DNA from: FEN-1219 sp036274615
GTDB taxonomy: Bacteria > Pseudomonadota > Gammaproteobacteria > Steroidobacterales > Rariloculaceae
Length of the DNA: 9,426 bases
Direction of reading: 5' to 3'
Assembly (NCBI GenBank): GCA_036274615.1
Contig: DASUFK010000242.1
Coordinates: 1-9,426 of the forward strand
Below, one piece after another: positions 6,601 through 9,426 of the stretch (the first letter of the stretch is position 1; the number at the start of each line of letters is the position of its first letter). The notes beneath the pieces were generated by a model. The model was not told the DNA's origin. It was given only the letters and a program-made list of their open reading frames with translations, and ran no database searches. The translations under genes were made by a program, and so were the position numbers.

Positions 6601-7556
6601 AGGTTGTGGCCGTGATGCGCCGCCTCTATTTGAGCGCGGGCGACGGCACGCCGGCGGCGCGGCATCTCGATCCGCGGCAGCTGCCGGGTTTGCAGCTGCA
6701 CGCCGACGAGTTCGCGGTCGGGCAGCGGCTGCTCGGCCGTCTCGACGCGGAGATCCTCTCCGACCCGTTGGGTTTGCGGCTCGCGTCGTTCGAGAGCTCG
6801 AGCGAGAGCTTCAGCGCGCAGGGCAGCGGCGGCTGGTTCGTCGGCGCCGACGGCAGCGAAACGACTCGCTTTGCGGTGAGCGTGTCGTCGACGGATCTCG
6901 CCAAGACATTTGCCGCGCTCGGCTTCGATCCGATCATCGAGGGCAAGTCGGCCGAGGTCACCGCGAGCGTCTACTGGCCGGGCGCGCCTAACGCGGACTG
7001 GATGCAGCACGTGGGTGGCGATGTCGCGCTCAAGGCCGAGAAGGGCAGCTTGATCGACGTGGCGCCGGGCGCCGGCCGCGTGGTGGGTCTGCTGAGCCTG
7101 AGCACGTTGCCGCGCCGCCTCGCGCTCGACTTCCGCGACGTGTTCAACCGCGGTCTCGTGTTCGACGAGATCACGGCGGATTTCGTGCTGGTCGACGGCA
7201 ATGCCTACACCGACAACTTGAAGCTCACGGGGCCCGTAGCCGAGGTCGGCGCGATCGGCCGCACGGGGCTCCGCGACAAGGATTATCGTCAGCAGTTCGT
7301 GGTCACCGCCGAGCCCGGCAAGGTGCTGCCCACGGTGGGCGCGCTGCTCGGCGGCCCCGGTGTGGCAGCCGCGCTCTTGATCTTCACGCGGATCTTCAAG
7401 AAGCCGCTCGCCGGTATCGGTCGAGCGTCGTATTGCGTTACCGGCAGCTGGGCCGAGCCGATGGTGGAGCGGCTCACGGCCGAGCAACTCGAGAAGGGCG
7501 AGCTTTGCGCGGAGCTGCCGCCCGGTGCGAAGCCCGCGGAGGTGGCGGCAAGATGA
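3606..7556 (+). CDS. yhdP: YhdP-family AsmA-like phospholipid transport protein
   Basis: YhdP is an inner-membrane-anchored, very long periplasmic protein. In E. coli it acts with TamB and YdbH to move phospholipids toward the outer membrane. This one is 1316 aa (E. coli 1266). Residues 11-34 form a single hydrophobic membrane segment after a basic MRPWIRKSIK start, so the rest is expected in the periplasm. The body is a long series of beta-strand-rich repeats without catalytic motifs. This fits the lipid-groove architecture of AsmA/YhdP proteins. The C-terminal part, with FTRIFKKPLAGIGRASYCVTGSW, is the conserved YhdP ending. A glycine run (935-939) lies in a probable loop. The start is 9 bp after the rng stop, with only a weak ribosome site. 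The stop overlaps the next gene by ATGA. High GC leaves long open shadow frames on both strands here. Confidence 0.93.
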   Translation: MRPWIRKSIKAVVALVAIFALLVGAGLVGFKVLVNRLPSYQDDLQAWVNEALGVRLTYAGVDARWGLSGPELTFRDATVAAADDAAPFLTARVASVGVSPIGLAARLLTQREVGIDRLTFEGTELTIVQTEDGELTVQGASSSAARRPDFALNVPPEVEVLVRDSRVLYFDQRRGFMWDFQDVAGSMRREQDALLIEAQARPRSDVARSIEVTAQGFIEEGPVDDAASPAGGAKRGPRFSGDWRVSAQVEEIDLVVAGRLLPSKTGLPSSNLLPLAGRGDVGLWVEWKRGTPVGGSAKLALAGVELPAPQGAAASRYDRLGLTADWSRSDENWRVELRDIALEREGRSWPGGSGAALELENGASGLARVALRADFVRLEDVTPLLGPVPESRLLQSWFALEPRGDLRGIDLELQRGAAEGAVDYRVSAEFAGLGVEPIEGLPGVRGATGVLRADSRSGRVELKTTDAGFEWPAMFRAPFEVSELSGLVVWRQGQDALRIVSDDLVLATADASTRSNLELTVPADGSSPRLDLASTVSGFDLTAARKYLPAPKMPPVVVEWLDGALAGGRARSASVSFVGPLAAFPFDGHEGEFRAKVDLDRGVLAYVSDWPRAEDLDGTVEFVNASFTAQDSGRALGNRAANVRVAIPDLRDAVLGLTIDTIGPLDQVLAYLRGAPLIAQELGSDFERLSAPNGTGEAHVSLSLPLKDRDSYKLDASLGMIDGELAFRGFGPHATEINGKLTLEDGVLRGEGIQAIFLDGPITARVDPPGVEGYRTRIALEGEVTIDAVADAFDLPFADRLAGQTRWQGALLIPAVGGDERMPPRITVDSNLSGVALRFPAPFAKAPGEPTNLQVDLTFPATGGLDMQGYLGASRRFALQFDEDAGAEGKFEFRRAALRFGGVLPELRVDRGVTVDGSVPELPVDDWLALADGNGGGGGFGTTFAGGSLDVAGLTAFGQELGRTKVSARRRTDDWQVDLDSDPVAGTLLIPVDLDRDPQVVAVMRRLYLSAGDGTPAARHLDPRQLPGLQLHADEFAVGQRLLGRLDAEILSDPLGLRLASFESSSESFSAQGSGGWFVGADGSETTRFAVSVSSTDLAKTFAALGFDPIIEGKSAEVTASVYWPGAPNADWMQHVGGDVALKAEKGSLIDVAPGAGRVVGLLSLSTLPRRLALDFRDVFNRGLVFDEITADFVLVDGNAYTDNLKLTGPVAEVGAIGRTGLRDKDYRQQFVVTAEPGKVLPTVGALLGGPGVAAALLIFTRIFKKPLAGIGRASYCVTGSWAEPMVERLTAEQLEKGELCAELPPGAKPAEVAAR
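7538..7542 (+). promoter_or_regulatory. Shine-Dalgarno site for the nitrilase gene, inside yhdP
   Basis: GGAGG ends 10 nt before ATG 7553. It supports this start over the upstream in-frame ATG at 7433, which lies well inside yhdP and would add 40 non-homologous residues. Confidence 0.65.
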
Positions 7557-8389
7557 AAGCAGCGGCTGTGCAGATGACGTCCACGCGCGACGTGCGCCGG
7601 AACCTGGCCGACGCCGGCGAGCTGATCCGCGAGGCCGCGGAGCAGGGCGCGGAGCTCGTGGTGCTGCCGGAGAATTTCTCGTTCCTCGGCGCCACCGACG
7701 CCGAGCGTCAGGCGGCGGTGGAGCCGTGGGGCGACGGGCCCGCGCAGCGCTTCCTCGCGGAGGCTGCCGAGCGCCACGGAGTTTGGCTCGTGGGCGGCAC
7801 GATTCCCATCTTGGATAAGGAGAGGGGCGACCGCGGCGAGCGTCCGAGCTCGCGGTCGTTGCTCCTCGCGCCCGACGGCCGCATCGTTGCACACTACGAC
7901 AAGATTCATCTGTTTGACGTCGACGCTTCCGCCGGAACGTCCGGCCGCGCGGCGGAGCCGTACAAGGAATCGGCGAGCACGCTGGCGGGCGAGAGGGTGG
8001 TCAGCGCTGCGACGCCGCTCGGCCGCATCGGTCTCACGATCTGCTACGACATCCGCTTTCCGGCGCTGTTCCATCGCTTGAGCGTGCTCGGCGTGGACGT
8101 GCTCGCGGTGCCCGCGGCGTTCACCGTGCCCACGGGGCAGGTGCACTGGCAGCCGTTGCTCCAGGCGCGCGCGATCGAGTCGCTGGTGTACGTCGTAGCC
8201 GCGGGGCAGTGCGGCGAGCACGCGGGCGGGCGCAAGACCTACGGTCACTCGATGGTCATCGGCCCGTGGGGCGAGATCCTGGGCGAGCTCGAGAACGATC
8301 CTGGTGTACTCTGCGTCGATCTCGATATGATCCGGCTGAGCCAGCTGCGCGAGTCGTTCCCCGTCGTACGCCACCGCCGCGACCTCTGA
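7553..8389 (+). CDS. Carbon-nitrogen hydrolase, nitrilase superfamily (Nit1/Nit2-like omega-amidase type)
   Basis: Cytosolic amidase of the nitrilase superfamily, 278 aa. The catalytic residues are visible: Glu40 in VVLPENFSF, Lys117 in YDKIHLFDVD, and nucleophile Cys164 in TICYDIRFPALF. A second glutamate, Glu139 in YKESAST, matches the fourth conserved residue. RAIES, YGHSMVIGPWGEIL and the ending complete the fold. The HLFDVD form and gene order resemble the Nit1/Nit2 branch, whose known members hydrolyse deaminated glutathione or alpha-ketoglutaramate. The real substrate cannot be read from sequence. Residues about 85-98 form a charged insertion (KERGDRGERPSS) in a surface loop near the TIPIL strand. 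The start overlaps the yhdP stop (ATGA), so translation is probably coupled. A nitrilase gene between yhdP and tldD is common in Pseudomonas-like genomes. It is followed directly by the second repeat cluster. Confidence 0.92.
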   Translation: MKAAAVQMTSTRDVRRNLADAGELIREAAEQGAELVVLPENFSFLGATDAERQAAVEPWGDGPAQRFLAEAAERHGVWLVGGTIPILDKERGDRGERPSSRSLLLAPDGRIVAHYDKIHLFDVDASAGTSGRAAEPYKESASTLAGERVVSAATPLGRIGLTICYDIRFPALFHRLSVLGVDVLAVPAAFTVPTGQVHWQPLLQARAIESLVYVVAAGQCGEHAGGRKTYGHSMVIGPWGEILGELENDPGVLCVDLDMIRLSQLRESFPVVRHRRDL

Positions 8390-8390
8390 T

Positions 8391-8413
8391 GCGGGGACCG
8401 GCTGCTTTTTCGG
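8391..8413. repeat. Degenerate left-arm copy of the repeat family
   Basis: By eye, 17 of 23 bases match the left arm of the 1196-1493 element (compare 1204-1226), including GGGAC and CTTTT. It starts 2 bp after the nitrilase stop and is a decayed partner of the arm at 8522-8544. Confidence 0.5.
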
Positions 8414-8415
8414 AC

Positions 8416-8508
8416 GGAAAATGGAGACATGTTACTTTTTCGCGCTCCCGCGGGACATGTGGCCGCGCCGTATTCGGGGCGCGAAAAAGTAACATGTCCC
8501 TATTTTCC
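8416..8508. repeat. 93-bp inverted-repeat element between the nitrilase gene and tldD
   Basis: 8416-8445 pairs with 8479-8508 over 30 bp with two mismatches. The family core is exact on the right (8485-8500, minus strand) and has one change on the left (8424-8439). The core reads GGGACATGTTACTTTT, differing by one base from the copy near rlmH. The 33-bp loop holds a further partial copy (GGGACATGT at 8452-8460) and the palindrome CCCGCGGG at 8447-8454. No T-run follows the stem, so it is not a typical intrinsic terminator. Confidence 0.82.
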
Positions 8509-8521
8509 TTGGCGCCCCGTG

Positions 8522-8544
8522 GAGAAGTACCCTGCCCATTTTTC
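8522..8544. repeat. Degenerate right-arm copy of the repeat family, next to the tldD ribosome site
   Basis: The order GAGAAGTACCCTG then CCC then ATTTTTC follows the right arm of the first element (1466-1490) with a few changes and small gaps. Its end touches the tldD Shine-Dalgarno site at 8545. With 8391-8413 it appears to form an outer, older pair enclosing the cleaner 8416-8508 pair. Confidence 0.55.
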
Positions 8545-8549
8545 GAAGG
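8545..8549 (+). promoter_or_regulatory. Shine-Dalgarno site for tldD
   Basis: GAAGG is 6 nt before ATG 8556 and supports that start. It lies directly at the end of the degenerate repeat arm, so folding of the repeat could affect its access. Confidence 0.65.
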
Positions 8550-8555
8550 TCTGAA

Positions 8556-9426
8556 ATGATTGAGCCCGATTCGAACATCGTGACCGCCGGAGACTCACTC
8601 GCCATCGCCCGCGAGCACTTGCTCGCGCGCTCCGGCCTCGACCTGCGCTCGCTCGACAAGGCGCTCGGGATCGCGATGTCGCGCGATCTCGACTACGCCG
8701 ATCTGTACCTGCAGCTCACGCGGTACGAGACGTGGACGGTCGAGGACGGCATCGTGAAGGAGGGCGTGCACAGCATCGACCAAGGCATCGGCGTTCGCGC
8801 GGTAACCGGCGAGCGCACCGGCTTCGCGTACTCCGATCAGCTCGACGAGGCGGCGTTGTTCGACGCGGTGGAAGCCGCGCGCGGCATCGCCCGCCAGCAG
8901 GGCGCAGGCAAGGTCCAGGTTGCGCGCCACGTCCCCTACCAGCCGCTCTATCCCACCGTGGACCCGCTGCGCAGCATGAGCGACGAGGCCAAAGTGGCGC
9001 TGCTCGGCGAGATCGACCGGCACACGCGAGCCATCGATCCGCGCGTGCACCAGGTGATCGCGAGCCTCGCCGGCGTCTACGAGATCATGCTCGTGCAGGG
9101 CTCCGACGGCACGCTCGCCGCCGACGTGCGGCCTTTGGTACGGCTCAACGTATCCGTGATCATGGAAGGCGGCGGCCGCCGCGAGCAGGGCTACGCCGGC
9201 GGCGGCGGGCGCGGCGACTTCGCGGTGCTCACCGCGAACGGCCGGCCGTTCGCCATCGCGGCCGAAGCGGTGCGCTCGGCCGCGGTGAACATGGAGGCGG
9301 TGCCTTCGCCCGCGGGCAACATGCCTGTGGTGCTCGGCGGCGGCTGGCCGGGCATCCTGCTGCACGAGGCCATCGGGCACGGCCTCGAGGGCGACTTCAA
9401 CCGCAAGGGCACGTCCGCGTTCACCG
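8556..9426 (+). CDS. tldD: Metalloprotease TldD, N-terminal part (3' end outside window)
   Basis: TldD pairs with TldE/PmbA to form a cytosolic zinc metalloprotease that trims unfolded or leader peptides; in E. coli it is needed for microcin B17 maturation and CcdA turnover. The frame runs from ATG 8556 through 290 codons to the window edge with no stop, so it is partial (full-length proteins are about 480 aa). Recognisable stretches are LDYADLYLQ, IDQGIGVRAVTGERTGFAYSD, DGTLAADVRPLVRLNVSV and GGGWPGILLHEAIGHGLEGD. The HExxxH zinc motif is complete at His270-Glu271-His275, which marks TldD as the catalytic subunit rather than TldE, which lacks it. The start is supported by GAAGG 6 nt upstream. 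It is separated from the nitrilase gene by 166 bp of repeats but probably belongs to the same transcription unit. Confidence 0.96.
   Translation, partial: MIEPDSNIVTAGDSLAIAREHLLARSGLDLRSLDKALGIAMSRDLDYADLYLQLTRYETWTVEDGIVKEGVHSIDQGIGVRAVTGERTGFAYSDQLDEAALFDAVEAARGIARQQGAGKVQVARHVPYQPLYPTVDPLRSMSDEAKVALLGEIDRHTRAIDPRVHQVIASLAGVYEIMLVQGSDGTLAADVRPLVRLNVSVIMEGGGRREQGYAGGGGRGDFAVLTANGRPFAIAAEAVRSAAVNMEAVPSPAGNMPVVLGGGWPGILLHEAIGHGLEGDFNRKGTSAFT

Noticed and set aside
4793..6991. 732-codon open frame on the + strand in another phase
   Set aside because: Its product is mostly Arg, Ala and Gly with no motif, and it overlaps yhdP throughout. It is a shadow.
6486..7892. 468-codon minus-strand frame over the yhdP-nitrilase junction
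   Set aside because: Low-complexity Arg/Ala-rich product antisense to two well-supported genes.
8416..8508. Stem-loop before tldD as an intrinsic terminator
   Set aside because: No T-run follows the stem on the + strand; the sequence after it is CCTTGGCGCCCC.

Overview
The window is a GC-rich stretch in which every credible gene lies on the + strand. Gene content and order match the conserved gammaproteobacterial housekeeping clusters nadD-rsfS-rlmH and maf-rng-yhdP-nit-tldD placed end to end. High GC plus this order suggests a gammaproteobacterium of the Xanthomonadales, Nevskiales or Steroidobacter type. That placement is an inference; nothing in the window fixes the genus.

Layout: 3-245 is the C-terminal end of nadD (NAD synthesis). 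It overlaps or nearly abuts rsfS (ribosome silencing factor), which is followed 17 bp after its stop by rlmH (23S rRNA pseudouridine-1915 methyltransferase). A 319-bp gap (1188-1506) is almost filled by a 298-bp nested palindrome with perfect 35-bp terminal inverted repeats. Then come maf/yhdE (dTTP/UTP pyrophosphatase), rng (RNase G, ATGA overlap with maf), yhdP (1316-aa AsmA-like envelope protein), and a nitrilase-superfamily amidase (ATGA overlap with yhdP). A 166-bp gap (8390-8555) holds a second, smaller and more decayed set of the same repeat family. tldD (zinc metalloprotease subunit) then runs off the right edge.

The overlaps and short gaps point to two co-transcribed blocks, nadD-rsfS-rlmH and maf-rng-yhdP-nit, with tldD probably continuing the second. 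Several products serve the ribosome (RsfS, RlmH, RNase G) or general housekeeping (Maf, nitrilase, TldD), and YhdP serves the envelope.

The coding part is ordinary. The only unexplained structure is the pair of intergenic repeats. Both carry the core GGGACAKGTTACTTTT in inverted orientation and both sit directly in front of a gene start. In the first case the repeat ends 13 bp before the maf ATG, which has no visible Shine-Dalgarno site and an in-frame TGA directly before it. I see no tRNA, rRNA, CRISPR, transposase, phage or defence gene.
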